DNA from: Allodiplogaster sudhausi
Taxonomy: Eukaryota > Nematoda > Chromadorea > Rhabditida > Diplogasteridae
Length of the DNA stretch: 64,000 nucleotides
Assembly (NCBI GenBank): GCA_945643635.1
Contig: CALZFC010000256.1
Location: forward strand, 1,300,001-1,364,000
Direction of reading: 5' to 3'
Positions 31,895 through 44,155 of the stretch are shown one piece after another. The translations under genes were made by a program, and so were the position numbers. The stretch's first letter is position 1, and every line of letters begins with the position of its first letter. A model generated the notes under the pieces. That model had not been told where the DNA came from, searched no databases, and saw nothing but the letters and a program-made list of their open reading frames with translations.

Positions 31895-33060
31895 ATTTCG
31901 TTATTTGTTATATCCATTGCACTTTGGGATAAATTATTGCATCAGAATAATGATTTAAGAATTAATCATGTTTTTGTATTTCAAAATAAATGTATATACA
32001 TGCACAGTGCTTATTCTCCCAAGACTGCGGAACAGTGACAATTTAAGGATTTGATTTTCTTCAATGATTAAAATATTATTTCTGACAATTATTAACAAGA
32101 AGAGTTATGAGGGAAATATGAAAATATAATTTAATATCGCAAAAATTATGTAATACCGAGAGGTATGAAATCCAATTTATGCATAGTGAATAATAATTTT
32201 GTAAATATGTCAAGAACGGCTTTAGATATCTCAGTTAACGCAAAACATTTTAGGGAACTCGGTTTTGGTCATTTTGTTTTGACTGAAAACTAAAATGTAA
32301 AATTTGTTTTGATTTTAGCAATGGTGACGTAAATATCTTTAAAAAAAAGTTTCTTGAAGGTATTCTGTTATTTCGGAAGCCTGTTTTGTTGTTTCTGTTA
32401 AAGGTACTGAAAACTCAATCACGCAATTTTTCCTCAAAGAAGGGCAAGAAATAAAGTGATTAAAGATACGCGGCTAGAATGGCCAGGAAAATTGAAATGG
32501 AATATGTTTGAGTTTCGTGATAAATGAATGGATAATGTAAAATAAAACCCGGTTTTTCTTATCGCTTCATGTGCTACATGAATCTCTTCCGATTATTTCG
32601 GTTCCTGCTAATTTAAAAAAAAACCAGATCTTTTGCTGGTTGCCGTATTTCTTCGAATTGAACTGGCGCCCCTTCTATTTTTCAAATTCCTTCAACTGAT
32701 CGCTTCTATTTTCACTTAAACTTTAATTATCAATTTAATTGTTCTACAATTAATAACTTATTTTGCAACGATGCTTGATTTTAAATTTATATCTATACGA
32801 GTTTTACGCTTGGATATAGACAATAAAAAAAATAAGACTGAAACTTGACTCGAGACTAGAGTTAATTAAAAACCATGTTATAAATCTCAAAGGCAAATAA
32901 AGTTAGAACTGAATTTAATGTGTCTGAATTCAACTCCATGACAAAGGCGCCATATTTAATGCGAAGTCGGAATAACCAGGTTGTAGGTTTAAATTATTTC
33001 GGCTGTGGATCAAAAATTTTCAGATCCTTGTTTCCATTATTTCAGTTTTAAATGCCAGTG
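31895..33060. other. AT-rich intergenic, nothing recognised
   Basis: No coherent exon, RNA gene or repeat was recognised between copies G and H. Its AT content is higher than in the genes. Confidence 0.6.
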
Positions 33061-33353
33061 CATGAAATTCCGCGAGAAAATAGTTTATTCAAATGAAGAT
33101 TCCGTTGGCAATTAGATCTCTTGCCAGGCAAGAACTTCAGAAAATATGAGATGATTGGCGATCAGCAAATTGCACCTCACTGGCGCCCCAATGTCCACTC
33201 GAGCTTTTGTTTGTCTTCCTGAACAACGCTGTGTGAAGAAGTTCCCACCTCGCCAGAGGTCTTAATGTCAAGAGATTTTCATCTGCCAACCTAGTATAAA
33301 AGAGACTACCTCGATTGTCTGGCACTGACCAGCCAGCTCCTACACATTCAGCA
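33061..33353. promoter_or_regulatory. Promoter of H with orphan outward half
   Basis: TATAAAA at 33295-33301 with GAAGTTCCCACCTCGCCAGA and GGTCTTAATGTCAAG upstream. At 33110-33180 the reverse-oriented family block TCTTGCCAGGCAAGAACTTC and ATGAGATGATTGGCGATCAG matches the A/B and E spacers, but no minus-strand partner gene follows. Confidence 0.62.
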
Positions 33354-34036
33354 ATGCATTCTCTCGTCTTCATCCTCGTGGTCATTTCGGGACTCAGTCT
33401 TGCGGCTGATTCTCTGGCGAAGAGCTCCCTCCAATCTCCGGCTCAAGCCAGCCAGCCTCAGATCTCTTCCGCTCAGCCCTCTTCGAATGCTGTCGCCCGT
33501 TTCAAGGCATTCACAAGCAAACAGGCTGCTCCACTTCAATCCAATTCCACTTCTCTGACCGGCAGAGAAAAGAGATGCTGTGGATGCTGCGGTGGCTGCT
33601 GCAATAATAACTGCTGCAACAATTGCTGCAACAATGTAAGTTCAACAAGATTTGTCTTACCTTAAAAAAAACTCGTCCCATTTTCTACTTTTCTATCTCT
33701 TTGTCATTCTTCAGTGCTGCAACCACTGCTGCTGCTGCAAGAAGTGTTGTTCTTGCTCTTGCAAAAAGTGCTGCTGCTGCCAGAACCACTGCTGCGGCAA
33801 CCGAAACTGCTGCTGCAATAACCACTGCTGCAACAACTGCTGCTGCTGCCCTTGTTGTGGATGTGGATGCGGAGGATGTGGATGTGGATGCTGTGGCTGC
33901 GGATGCGGAGGATGCGGGTAAGAGTTACATCTTCTCATTACAAAATTCGGTAATTTTATTTAATTTCAGCTGCTGCAAGAAGCGCAAGCGACGTGATACC
34001 CTGGCTATGGGAGCTTCTCCGACGCTCACCGCTTAG
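33354..34036 (+). CDS. Ultra-Cys-rich secreted precursor, copy H
   Basis: Exons 33354-33635, 33715-33917, 33970-34036; 183 residues. First donor GTAAGT. The spacer ends GREKR. By my count the stretch from the first CC to the last CC before KK holds 48 Cys in 90 residues. One Cys of the usual SCCCKK block is Ser (SCSCKK). The tail DTLAMGASPTLTA resembles B and D. H has no divergent neighbour. An AATAAA lies near 34105. Confidence 0.9.
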
Positions 34037-34665
34037 AATCCAAATTTTCGCTCGATGTACACTGCTTCCATAAATTATTGCTTTTCACAACAACAAGATA
34101 TCAAATAAAGTGTTAAAGTGCTAATCGGACAATCCCACTTTAAAGGCTGAACTTGCTCTAGCTGCTATAATTAATGAACGGTTTCCGTTTCGGTTGCACG
34201 GTTCGATTTTGGCAATCACCTAACAGAAAAAAACACAAGTTAAAACTTTATTTTCAACTTCATCAATTTCGCGAATAAGTAAAAGTCATCTCACCAATTT
34301 TGATAAAATTAGTGTTCAAATAGATCAGTATCACCATCAGTAGAATTTTACGAATATTTTTCCGCCAAAGTCCGTAAGCGAAGAGCGAAATCACACTTCA
34401 CCCTATAAAGCGAAGCGCAGGAAGGGTGTGAAAACAAACAAACCTCACACTTTGACCTCGTCACAGGTCTCACGTATGTGCGAGATTACTTTCAATTGCA
34501 CATGGACATGTACCCTTTTGCAAAAAATAACCACTTGAAAAAAGTTAAAGTGTATTGGCACAATCAAATGATTAGGATCATTGGTGAAAAGAGGAAAGGT
34601 TGGCAAAATAAAAGGAATTCAAATCCGAAACTGAGCATGAGCGCAAATGCTTGCGCGATACGGAG

Positions 34666-36025
34666 CCTCTCTAACGCGTTCCGAACTAGTAATATTCGTG
34701 TTGTATATTACCACCCTCTCGCCCTATGTGATCTATCGCTCATTCGCACTATCGCCTTCTGTTCTACATTTGTTCCTTTCTACGCTAGTACATTGTTTTT
34801 CTTCCAGAATTTTTCTCCATTTCTCGTTTCTCTTCTCTTTCTCCTTCCCTCTTTGTTCATCTCTCTATCTCTCTCATCTGCATCTCTCTCCCTACTCCCT
34901 CTCTCTTATCAGATCTCTCTTCTAAGTCGATGGATCGACGTAACGTGCCCTTTAGTGCTCTGTCGTATCCGATGTTTCGGATACATCGTGGAGCAAGAGG
35001 AGGAGGAGGAGGAGGAGAAGGAGCAGGAGACGGAGGAGGAGGAGCAGGAGCAGCTCCTGATGCTCCGGCATGCATTTTTATTAACTAACTATTTGTCTCA
35101 AATTTTATTTGCTTATATATTTATTTTGATTATCTATAATAATTCGATAAGAGTATCATAATGAAGATAATCTTGCAATTAAATTTTATTTATATTTATA
35201 TATTTATGAGTTAAAAAGAGCATATTTTTCAGGTGCTTCGTGGACCTATCGGTGCTCATAAACCAGATAGCCGCCAACTGGAAGGTTGAATAAATTTATT
35301 CTTTTTTTAATGATTTTTTCCCATTATTTGGAACCTACAAGTATTTATTTAATTTTAATAAGTTAAATTTAATAAATTATTACTATAAAATTATGCTATT
35401 ATTTCATTTCGTCATTGACAGATTCGTAATAGTGTCTATGTTGTATGTACACATATAATATCTGCCGTGCTATTAATCTAGAAAGAAAAATGGATCCAGC
35501 TAACTTTTGCATTGATACATCCCTTCAGAAAGTAAACGTGCGCTTTGTTTGGCACAAAACGGGACTCATTTTCAAATGAAAAAGTCGTTTTTGCAAAACC
35601 GGTGCCAGTTTTGATGAGATTTATTGCTCGGCTCATGAGACATTGAATAAAAGAGAGTGATAAACTACTGATCTTATAATTATTATTGCTTATGAATTAA
35701 GAGTTATATTTATTCTACAGAACTGCTCGCAGAGAAGCGCGATTTACCTCTCCGAATCCTGGAGAACTTTCGCAAGTTTGAGGATTACTTCTGGAAGCGC
35801 CGCAGGCCAATCCACGAAGGAGGAGGTATGATTAGGAGAGGGAGGAGAAGTGAAAGAGAGTAGAAAGAGATTGTAAGAGAGAGATAGAGTAAGAGAGAGA
35901 TTGGGGAGAGATAGAGAGAGATTAAAAAAAAGCCTGTTCCAGAGCCAGCGCCCGAGCCACCAGAAGCAGAGTCGGACAAGCCATCACAGATAGTGGATGG
36001 GGCTATCAAGAGTGAACCGGCATGA
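34666..36025 (+). CDS. Unrecognised gene, 3' part (possible receptor)
   Basis: The last three exons are phase-consistent: 35233-35284, 35721-35825, 35943-36025, giving about 79 residues with QLEELLAEKRDLPLRILENF, KFEDYFWKRRR and an acidic Pro-rich tail (EPAPEPPEAESDKP). Upstream, 34666-34797 could be an exon with a membrane helix (ELVIFVLYITTLSPYVIYRS), and 34927 onwards reads RRNVPFSALSYPMFRIHRGA, reminiscent of the end of helix 7 and helix 8 of a rhodopsin-like receptor. A Gly/Glu-rich GAG repeat then follows and no canonical donor joins it to 35233. The 5' half was not found. The receptor idea is inference; only the C-terminal exons are fairly safe. Confidence 0.4.
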
Positions 36026-37458
36026 TTATTGTTGTAATAAGGAATTTATTGTGCTATGAGGAATTTTATTGTGATGTAATCAATATAACTCTGCGTAAAT
36101 ATTAGATATTATTATCGATAAAAATTACTTTTGTTTTTTCATTCTCTGTACCGCTGAGTATATACTTTTTACTTTAATACTTTAATATTTCAGCATGTTG
36201 AAAACAATTAGAAAGACGAGTTATGGGATCCATTCTTCTCATTCTCATTTTTTTTTTAATATTAGACCTATTTTTGGAGAAAACTTTTCACTATGAAAAC
36301 TTAGCCTGGAAATTCCCCCTCCCATGGCTTTTCTATGGTTCCTCAATTGAGACCCCGGTAAATTTTCTAGCTGTCGGGTTAACTACACATGGCAAGTGAT
36401 TAAACAATTGAAATATCGAATAACATTTAATGATTACTTTGCTTAAAGGAGGGCGATCACCGAAAAATTATGTGATATTTCAAATTGCCGATGCCCTTCG
36501 CACTCTTATTCGCTCGTGCTATTTTCACGCAGCGGATTTGTGCGACCTGCGAAATAGCACGCGGAGAATGTGAGTGAATAATCACAGGGCAGACGCGGCA
36601 ATTCGAACCTGGATTAAATAATTTTCGGTGATTGCACTCCTTTAAAGGAACCGATTACGGAATAATTATACAGTAATATATCAAGGCCTTTTTAATTCGC
36701 GTCCTCAAATATTAGGCCTTTTTTCTGCTTTGAGAGCGTGTGAAATAGGAGAGCATGTACACTTAAAGTTAACTTGGCCCAGCCATATTTTGCAGGCTGA
36801 TAACTTTGTAACAAGAGGACAAAATGGCTCTTACTTTCGGGAGCTACCCTTTAGGCGAATGCGAATTGCTCAATATTCAAAAAACCACCTGCTAATTATT
36901 CATGAACGGTTCCTGTAATCTCTATAATCTCTATGAAAGACGCTTAATTAACTCATTGCATTTCAGACGCCTCACGCGACACATTTCTTTGACCGCCGAA
37001 GCTCAAGGAAGGACACATGAAGTAACCATTCTCGCACACACTTTTATTTAAAAAAAAACTTTTTCCTAATAAATTCAATTAGTAATATTTTGAGCCTTTA
37101 CTAATTTACTTTATAACATTATTTCTTAAGTCAATTATTGCTTACATTGCTAGTTTTCCTACTATGTACACAGGAACATGTCAGCAGAATGAACATTGGA
37201 CAACAGACAGAGACGCAGAGAGCGAAGCAGAAGAGAGACTCGGAGCAGCCAACAGGACGGATAGTTTTTAAAAAAAGATTAAAAATGAAGACTATCAAGT
37301 ATTCGATTCGCATTTCCAATTCTTCACATCGAAATACGGGTTTGCCGACCGTTCCCGATCGAATCTCACCTATAGAAAAAAACAATGTCTACCATTCCTA
37401 ATCATGTTCTCAAAAAACGAATTCTAAAACAAAATAGTGAAAAATGAAAGGCAAAAAT
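36026..37458. other. Intergenic with a foldback element
   Basis: Contains the 203-base terminal-inverted-repeat element described next. A short plus-strand frame at 36967-37023 after a good acceptor (FDRRSSRKDT then stop) may be a stray exon but cannot be linked to anything. Confidence 0.5.
36443..36645. mobile_element. Foldback MITE, copy 1
   Basis: The ends are inverted repeats: TTAAAGGAGGGCGATCACCG at the left, its near reverse complement (CGGTGATTGCACTCCTTTAA) at the right. The interior is also palindromic (GTGCTATTTC / GAAATAGCAC). TTAA at both ends could be the target duplication. There is no coding capacity. Two more copies lie at 38785-39006 and 58808-59309. Confidence 0.8.
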
Positions 37459-40280
37459 TTATTCCAAGAATGTAAACAAGCGTAGTAAAACTTGTACCTG
37501 TGGGAGATTGGTGTAGATCTGTTCGTTGAGATCATTTTCTTGGAAGCCTCCAACGGGCCGGTTGAAAAGCAGTTCTCCGATGCAAGCGATAGCAGCATAG
37601 TCAAAGGAAGGCATCAACTCAAGTGTATTTCATCATCATTCTGGTCTGCTTCCGAAGTAACGAGAGGAATTTACATAATAATGCCATATTGCCATAATTC
37701 GAAGTTTTGGCCTATTTCACTGTCTCGTTTAATTAACCAGTTATATCTCTTAGAAAGAACTGACCAACGTACCTTGTTAGCCAAGAGATAGGCCGAGTCT
37801 GCGAGATACTTGAGATCTTCAACTCCGAAGATACAAACTCCATGCCTCCACTTTCGAGAGCCACAAACATTCTCGACATGCGACCAACGGGCCAGTCTCA
37901 AATGCTGAGAAGTGGGCACGAAAAATTCACTTTTTTTTTAAATTTTAAGTACAAGAAAAAATTCTAAAACAAGAAACTCTTGCGTTGCCTCGTGACAAAG
38001 GGGGGATGGCTGCTGGCATTTCTGCTTCCGGTCTTGCCGAAACACTTGGAAGTGAATCCGCCGGGAAGTTTCAACTCAGGCGTAACCGCAATCGTCTGCA
38101 TCAGCATCTCATCGACACCGTAATCCTGTAAATGTTTGCCGATATGACAGATGTATATAAATTCCACAGTATTAATGGATTTGCATACGGATTTAGAGAG
38201 CTGCATATAGGTTAGCTAAAAAGGAAGAAGAATTTTTTTTTTGTTATTAAATAAGAATCTTGCCAAAAACCCACCCGTTTGTTGAATTGCTCGACAAGAC
38301 TCGAGACATTGATGCGGTTGAGTAGAAAATTTACTGTCGGCCGCGCAAGCGACATCTGGACGGGGCCTTTGTCCCAAGTTAACGAAGCCCCTTCGCAGAT
38401 CTTCGTCTCATCTACATGAAAATCAAAACTTAATCTTGAATTCGTGTCTTATTGCCTCACACACGGGTGATAGGGATACGCCATGCACGAGTTACGAAAA
38501 TTAAAACAGTTTAGCTCCGCGCTCCTTTGATATGGGACTAATGAATTGAAAAATATCCGACTTGGAGGAAATCCGCTCGGGCAAATGCCGAGCTTTCCGA
38601 GATTCCTCTCCATAGAAGCCGGACATCGTCCAGGACACGGCATCATGTTCCAGTCGTTCGAGCCATTCATCCATTGTAATACTCGAACCAGTTGAGCGTT
38701 CGTCTTTATGATCACGTCGTGGTTCTTTATAGACAATATTTTTAAAGTTAATAAAAGATACAGTGATAGCCTGTAGGGTATGTATTAAAGGAGGACCATG
38801 CTCGAAAAAATGAAAGCACATTCATTTTTTTGATGTAGCCAACACCCATTGTTTGATGCCCAGTTGTTATAGGACTAGGCACTATCATTCTCGTTTCTTA
38901 TTTCGAAATTTGCAAATTCCGCTGAGTGAAAATATCAAAATTAGAGCGGGAAGGGCCGCGGCATTACGAAATCCCACAACATATTTCGGTGATCGCCATC
39001 CTTTAAAGTTGTGACCTGCATGAGAATGACGTATCGCCAAGGCTTCGACGCCAGCTGGCGAAGACAGTCCAAGTGGGCATGGTTCATAAAGTGGCCAGCC
39101 GAGTCAACGTCGTACTCTGACTCTGAGAGCAAGACGTTCGGCAGGCAGGCCGCGAGGGCGATGATGTGACGGCGGAAGAATGTAGTGGACTGGAAAAGAG
39201 GTGGGTATATTCCATTAATAAATTCCATTGTTCTATCTTTCCATTGTTCATAACAAGAAAAGGCCACTTGATTGTGATGCACACTTTTACATTATAAATA
39301 TTTTACTTTGAGAACTGTTGTTGCGTTGAAAAATATCACATTATATTTGAGTGCAGATAAAAATTATGTTCATTAATTCTTTAAAAAATTTTCATTTTCC
39401 AAATAATGAAAACAATTATTTGTTGAATGAAAAATAATAAAATATCACACATATTCCACATGATGATGATTCCCGCTAATTGTAAAGGCTGACGGAATAA
39501 AAGAACCTTGTTGTCTGCTGCGAAACAGTACCAATTCTCCGCTGAATAAGTAATGGCAAGCTGCTCTTCCAGGAATTCATAATCCTGGAATATTTATTTC
39601 AAATCATTTTTTTCTTATTATATTGCTATCTACTATGCCGTAAATAACGTTATGATTGACTGTTAAGTTTACATAGTTTAAGTCTTATATTTAGAGAACG
39701 GACGCAACCTTGTAGACGACTTTCGCAAACGCGATTGGAAATCCCGTGTTCTCGTTTCTTGGTGGGAGAATACGAGACCGGATTGCATCGCAGCTTAGAT
39801 TCAGCTAAAGACATGAATAAATGGAATGTATTCAGGCCAAATATAATTAATTACCTATCAGAAGGTAACAAAATTCTAAAATAAAATAATCGATTGCGAA
39901 CCTGCTTATTCGGAACTAGTGTCGGCCGCTTGGAGGCAACTTTCTTGACGTATTCCTTGTCGCCATCAAATAGCCGCCCACAATCCACTTCGGCCACTTC
40001 TGGCCGCTTTTGAAAGTGTCTTCGTCCTTTGTGAGCCACCGCAAAATTGCGAATTATGTAGCAAGTTGTAATGGCGAGGAACAATAGTAAGAAAAGCTTG
40101 AAGTAGAAACGCTTGACCGATGTCCTCTAGGAAGTGTTATGTAGGGCCACAGAAGTTGACGAAAGTCGGCAAAAGTATGGAGGCAAACTTTTCCTGACTG
40201 ACATGCGCAAGAAGTCCATAGTGCTTTCGGCGATAGTTAATTGAGGACAAAACTCGATATGGCCTCAGCACCTTCGTCAT
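37459..40280 (-). CDS. Core-2/I-branching glycosyltransferase-like enzyme
   Basis: Exons: 40280-40203, 40126-39902, 39804-39709, 39584-39507, 39189-39016, 38724-38562, 38411-38275, 38125-37997, 37904-37773, 37617-37459; about 456 residues, phases consistent. A short cytoplasmic start (MTKVLRPYR) and signal anchor (FKLFLLLFLAITTCYIIR) predict a type II Golgi protein. The lumenal part shows FPIAFAKVVYKDYEFLEEQL, NWYCFAADNK, SEYDVDSAGHFMNHAHLDCL, NHDVIIKTN, VQMSLARPTVNFLLNR, YGVDEMLMQT and VCIFGVEDL, typical of nematode Branch-domain beta-1,6-N-acetylglucosaminyltransferase-like proteins. The acceptor sugar cannot be told from sequence. The ends of exons 8 and 10 are less certain: donor GTCACG at 37996, and a donor at 37497 could lead to an unseen final exon. 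Confidence 0.85.
38785..39006. mobile_element. Foldback MITE, copy 2, filling a glycosyltransferase intron
   Basis: The right end (CGGTGATCGCCATCCTTTAA) matches the MITE terminal repeat; the left end (TTAAAGGAGGACCATGCTCG) is a diverged match. The element occupies 222 of the 291 bases between exons ending 39016 and starting 38724 (gene sense), beginning 9 bases after the donor. Confidence 0.65.
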
Positions 40281-41961
40281 CCAGATTTGGAGTATTAAAG
40301 GAAGTATCCGACGAAAGAAAACCGTATCTGATAAAATTACGTTTCAAACTGTGCTAATCTCCCAACTGGATGAGCCTAATTTTAACGCACGCTACAAAAT
40401 TTCAAATTTGAAACATTTGTGTATCTAACCTCTCTCGAGTTCTTTCATTGCCTAGCTTATCTTTATCGTCTGTATCTCTCATCCCTTGGTGAAAATGGGG
40501 TGCTAAGTATGAAGGACGGGCAGAGACTGCCTCTTCTACCCGCCCTTTGCCACTCCGTGCTTGGATTTGAGCATACACCGGGTGCATCGACAGAGACGTT
40601 TTCTACCATATTCCAAAAAAATAAAATAAATGCAAAGCAGATATTACATAACAGTAATAAAAGATAATTTCATTAAAAATAAGGCGAAAGCAGCGATTGC
40701 TTCTCTAAAGAGAAAGTCATTTAAACAAACAGCTCTTGCTCTCATGATTTTATCGCTCTCGTTAGACAGAAGCTTGTGAGCCATAAAAATAGTAAAGATA
40801 ACGAAGTGAACAAAAAGACTAAGACAATCAAGACTCAGTGATCACTATATTTTCTTCAGTTGTGCACGCAAATTCCTTACATTAGAGATCTTCTCAAAAT
40901 AATAAATTCGTCAATTAGTGAATTTATTTTTATTATTTTTAAATTTGCTCGTAGATTAATTCTCTTAGTTCTGCGTAAAGTATCATCAGAAAAAGCGAAT
41001 TTCAATATTTTGTAGTGGTGTTTCATAAAGAGATATGTTATTCAGGTCATTGGTGTTGTTAAATTTACACCATCTTTTTGGTGTGCTGTTGACCGATTAT
41101 AATGCCAATTTCATTATATAGAAACAGTTAAATCTATAGAAGCACAAAACTCGAATTCTAATGAGTTTTGCAGTCATTTTGGCCAATTCTCTCAAAAGAC
41201 TACCATCTCACATCTCGGGTAATGGGCAAAAACAAATTGTACTTTGGCTCAGCTTTTTTTCAACGACAAATGATGCCAGTCCGTATAAACGGCGATTGTC
41301 ATTCCCTAAATAAAGCGTTTATCGTCAATTGCTCGAATCTGTACAAAGAAAACAAAAGTCAGCATCACTGAAAATAATAATGCCAACTCGTCTAACAAAC
41401 ACAACACCGAACTGATTGACATGGCGGAAAGGTAATAATTCACGATTTCCACAAAATTGTTGAGTGTCGCGCCCGGCACCAGGAACAACGATTCGCTCAA
41501 TGTATTTACATTTTAAAAGCATATTTCATGTGTTCATCAAATCTTAATATCGCGATAATTTATTTTTAACATATTTTATCGGATAACTATTAATTCCAAC
41601 AAGAAACAAATTCCCTGCTACAAGTGCTGTCTCTTACTGTTAAGACTCTGCTCGCTGATTAAACGAACCATTTCATAAGAGCAGAATACCCGACCATTCA
41701 CGAGTGCTGAAGATGAGCGTAATGACAAAAATTCCTCACCAATTCTATCCTATTTTCGGAAAAGTCAATAAAGTGCAAGCCTATGAAATTGGCCGAAAGC
41801 TGTCACATTGTCACGCATGCATGATAAATATGTTGTACTTGACAATTTATGAAGGACATAAAAGCTTGCTACTTACAAATTCATCTTAATCTGCACTTCA
41901 GGAATGTTGTGATGTTCCAGATGAACTTTAAAGTGCAAACAAATCTAGCGTGTCAAAGGTG
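40281..41961. other. Intergenic, nothing recognised
   Basis: No coherent exon chain or family motif. It is the shared upstream region of the minus-strand glycosyltransferase and plus-strand gene X1. Confidence 0.55.
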
Positions 41962-41968
41962 TATAAAA
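41962..41968 (+). promoter_or_regulatory. TATA box of X1
   Basis: TATAAAA, 101 bases before the ATG at 42063. X4 has the same box at 54295-54301. In X2 and X3 the first base is changed to give CATAAAA (46125-46131, 50302-50308). Confidence 0.6.
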
Positions 41969-42062
41969 GAGCTGAGCTCACGTTTGAATGGCCACTCTTC
42001 CATCGCTCGCACAGCTCGATCGGTTGCCGTTGTTTGCACTCTTCTCTGTGCTGCTTCTCGCC

Positions 42063-42358
42063 ATGGCTGACAAGAGTGCCTTCGTGCCCGTGGATCTCGG
42101 CGCCGGCGGAAGTGACGACGTCAACATGGACGACGAGCTCTTCGGCGCACCAAAGGTTTCTCCTTTTTTTACTCGTTTTCTCTCTCTATCTTTCTCTATC
42201 CTCTCTTTTTCTCTCCCCCCCCCCCTCTCTCCCTCTCCTTTCAGTCCAGCCCAGCCCCTCCTCCCCCTCCGCCGGTCGCTGCTCCTCCGCCGCCGAAGCA
42301 GCCAATCGTCTACAGCAAGCCGAAGACTTACACAAAGACATACGCCGGCAAGAAGTGA
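42063..42358 (+). CDS. Small acidic/proline-rich protein X1
   Basis: Exons 42063-42155 and 42245-42358, 68 residues. Exon 1 is acidic (DLGAGGSDDVNMDDELFGAP). Exon 2 is Pro-rich then basic with repeated Tyr/Lys (APPPPPPVAAPPPP, PIVYSKPKTYTKTYAGKK). The intron is CT-rich. No family recognised. An ATG at 41988 is in frame and would prefix a hydrophobic leader (PLFALFSVLLLA), but it lies about 26 bases from the TATA box, is ATC in X2/X3 and is out of frame in X4, so the inner MADKS start is preferred. If the leader is used the protein would be secreted. An AATAAA-like signal (ATAATAAATC) lies near 42537. Confidence 0.7.
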
Positions 42359-42718
42359 GGAGGCTGGCCGTGGCTCTCTCTCCTTCTTCACTCTCCCCGC
42401 TTCCCTCGCTCTCCGCTTCCATCACTCTACCCCCCTTCTCTTTCTTGTCTCCACATACTCTCTCATAAAGTCTGTGACGAAGAGATGTTGCTGTCGTAAA
42501 TATTCAGTTAAAAAAAATCATTTTGTCTGCGCATAGATAATAAATCTACAAATGTGCTATTTCAGCAGCAAGTGTACCCCTGGCCATCTATTATTCGCAC
42601 AATGTTAAGTAGAAATGATTAAATATTCTTTATTATGATCATTTGCAAAACTCAACCTTGTAGTCTTTTTTTTAATCTCAACAATGGATATCATAGACTG
42701 TTAACAGTCACTTACAAA

Positions 42719-42835
42719 TTAATGCATGCAATTATTTGTTGCTTTCATGCAGAATTCAGCCAAAATCTGTGCTTGCCGGCTTGAGGCATCGGACAGGCGC
42801 GTTGTTAACGAGAAGTGGTCCTCGCCATTGATGAC
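42719..42835 (-). other. Orphan copy 1 of formamidase last exon
   Basis: After an acceptor (CATTTCAG) the frame reads VINGEDHFSLTTRLSDASSR and ends after 38 codons at TAA 42721-42719. It matches the last exon of the kynurenine formamidase gene at 55513-55620, including the GEDHF catalytic-His motif, with three extra residues (Cys-Met-His) at the end. No upstream formamidase exon is adjacent. It could serve as an alternative 3' exon only through very long splicing; otherwise it is a relic of the tandem duplication. Confidence 0.75.
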
Positions 42836-43485
42836 CTGAAATGGATAAATAAAACATCAAGAAAAGAGATCAATAAACCATAAAAAATCTAATTGTTTTA
42901 ATGATTTAAATATGATTTTAAAAATTGATTTAAGTAAGGAGTGAATTATATAAATATCAATCTGTTCGACTGATATTTTAAGAATTTCAGCAACCAGTGT
43001 CATATCGTGAATGAATCATGTGCTTTCAATATACATTCTGTTTCATGGAATAATAATATGTAGTTAAGAAATGCGTATATATTTGGAAAAGACGCTTCAA
43101 ATTCATGAAATGCAATGAAGGTCCGTTTAATTCACCCGTTTTGCGGTGATAATTATCATGGCAAATTTGGACTTTATTCTTAAATTATTGTTGTGATGCA
43201 ATCATTAATTAATAGGCGCAATGTGAAAAAGAAATAAGATATTTTATAGGTTTTAAATGCAAGACATAATCTGCTTGCAATCATTCACCGAAAGCTGAAA
43301 TCGTGCCGATTAACCGAGCTGATACCGAACTCGACAGACCTAATAGAATATCCTGATGGCATCGGCACGGACTTGAGTTTCATTTGTCGAATTGTCAGAA
43401 TAAATCTTCAATACTTTATCGATATCGCATTAATGCAATAATTTACTGGTGCAGTGTAAGATATCTTACATCCATATACATAGGT

Positions 43486-44155
43486 CTAAGCAGTAGTAAT
43501 CTCAGAAGCAGTCATAACAATGGCATCACGTCGCTTGCGCTTCTTGCAGCAGCTGAAATTAAATTCAAATTATCTTTTTAATGCCCATTCTATTAGCCGA
43601 ATTTCGGTACAAGACGAAGTTAACACTTACCCGCATCCTCCGCATCCACAACCACAGCATCCACATCCTCCGCAACCACAGCAGTTGTTGCAGCAGTGGT
43701 TATTGCAGCAGCAGTTTCGGTTGCCGCAGCAGTGGTTCTGGCAGCAGCAACACTTTTTGCAGCAGCAAGAACAGCACTTCTTGCAGCAGCAGCAGTTATT
43801 GCAGCACTGAAGTAAGATAAAGAGATAGAGGAGTTGACAATGAGATGAGTGTTTCTTGATGTAAGACAAATCTCGTTGAACTGACATTGTTGCAGCAATT
43901 GTTGCAGCAGTTATTATTGCAGCAACCACCGCAGCATCCACAGCATCTCTTGTCTCTGCCGGTCAGGGTAGTGGAATTGGATTGAAGAGGAGCAGCCTGT
44001 TTGGTAGTGAATGCCTTGAAACGGGCCAGTGCATTCGATGAAGAGATCTGCTCTTGGCTGGCTTGGGCAGGGGATTGGAGGGAGATCTTCGTCAGAGAAT
44101 CAGATGCGAGACTGAGTCCTGAGATAATCACGAGGATGAAGACGCAAGAATGCAT
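43486..44155 (-). CDS. Ultra-Cys-rich secreted precursor, copy I
   Basis: Exons 44155-43886, 43806-43631, 43552-43486; 170 residues. Compared with A-H, the spacer is four residues shorter and exon 2 lacks the CCCCPCC segment and several Gly-Cys repeats (176 bases), the short form typical of the 42-58 kb members. The site is GRDKR. The tail reads DAIVMTASEITTA. Divergent from J; nearly identical to K. Confidence 0.9.

Noticed and set aside
29900..34100. CRISPR-like repeated units
   Set aside because: The repeats are paralogous exons and promoters in a eukaryotic genome, not short repeats with unique spacers.
34478..35161. Single 227-codon frame
   Set aside because: It crosses likely introns and a GAG repeat. 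Only parts of it look coding, and in different frames.
43620..43898. Ala/Thr-rich and Gln/Leu/His-rich frames over every Cys-rich exon 2
   Set aside because: They are other-frame shadows of the CC/CCNN repeats (TGC read as GCT or CTG). Only the Cys frame joins exons 1 and 3 in phase in all copies.
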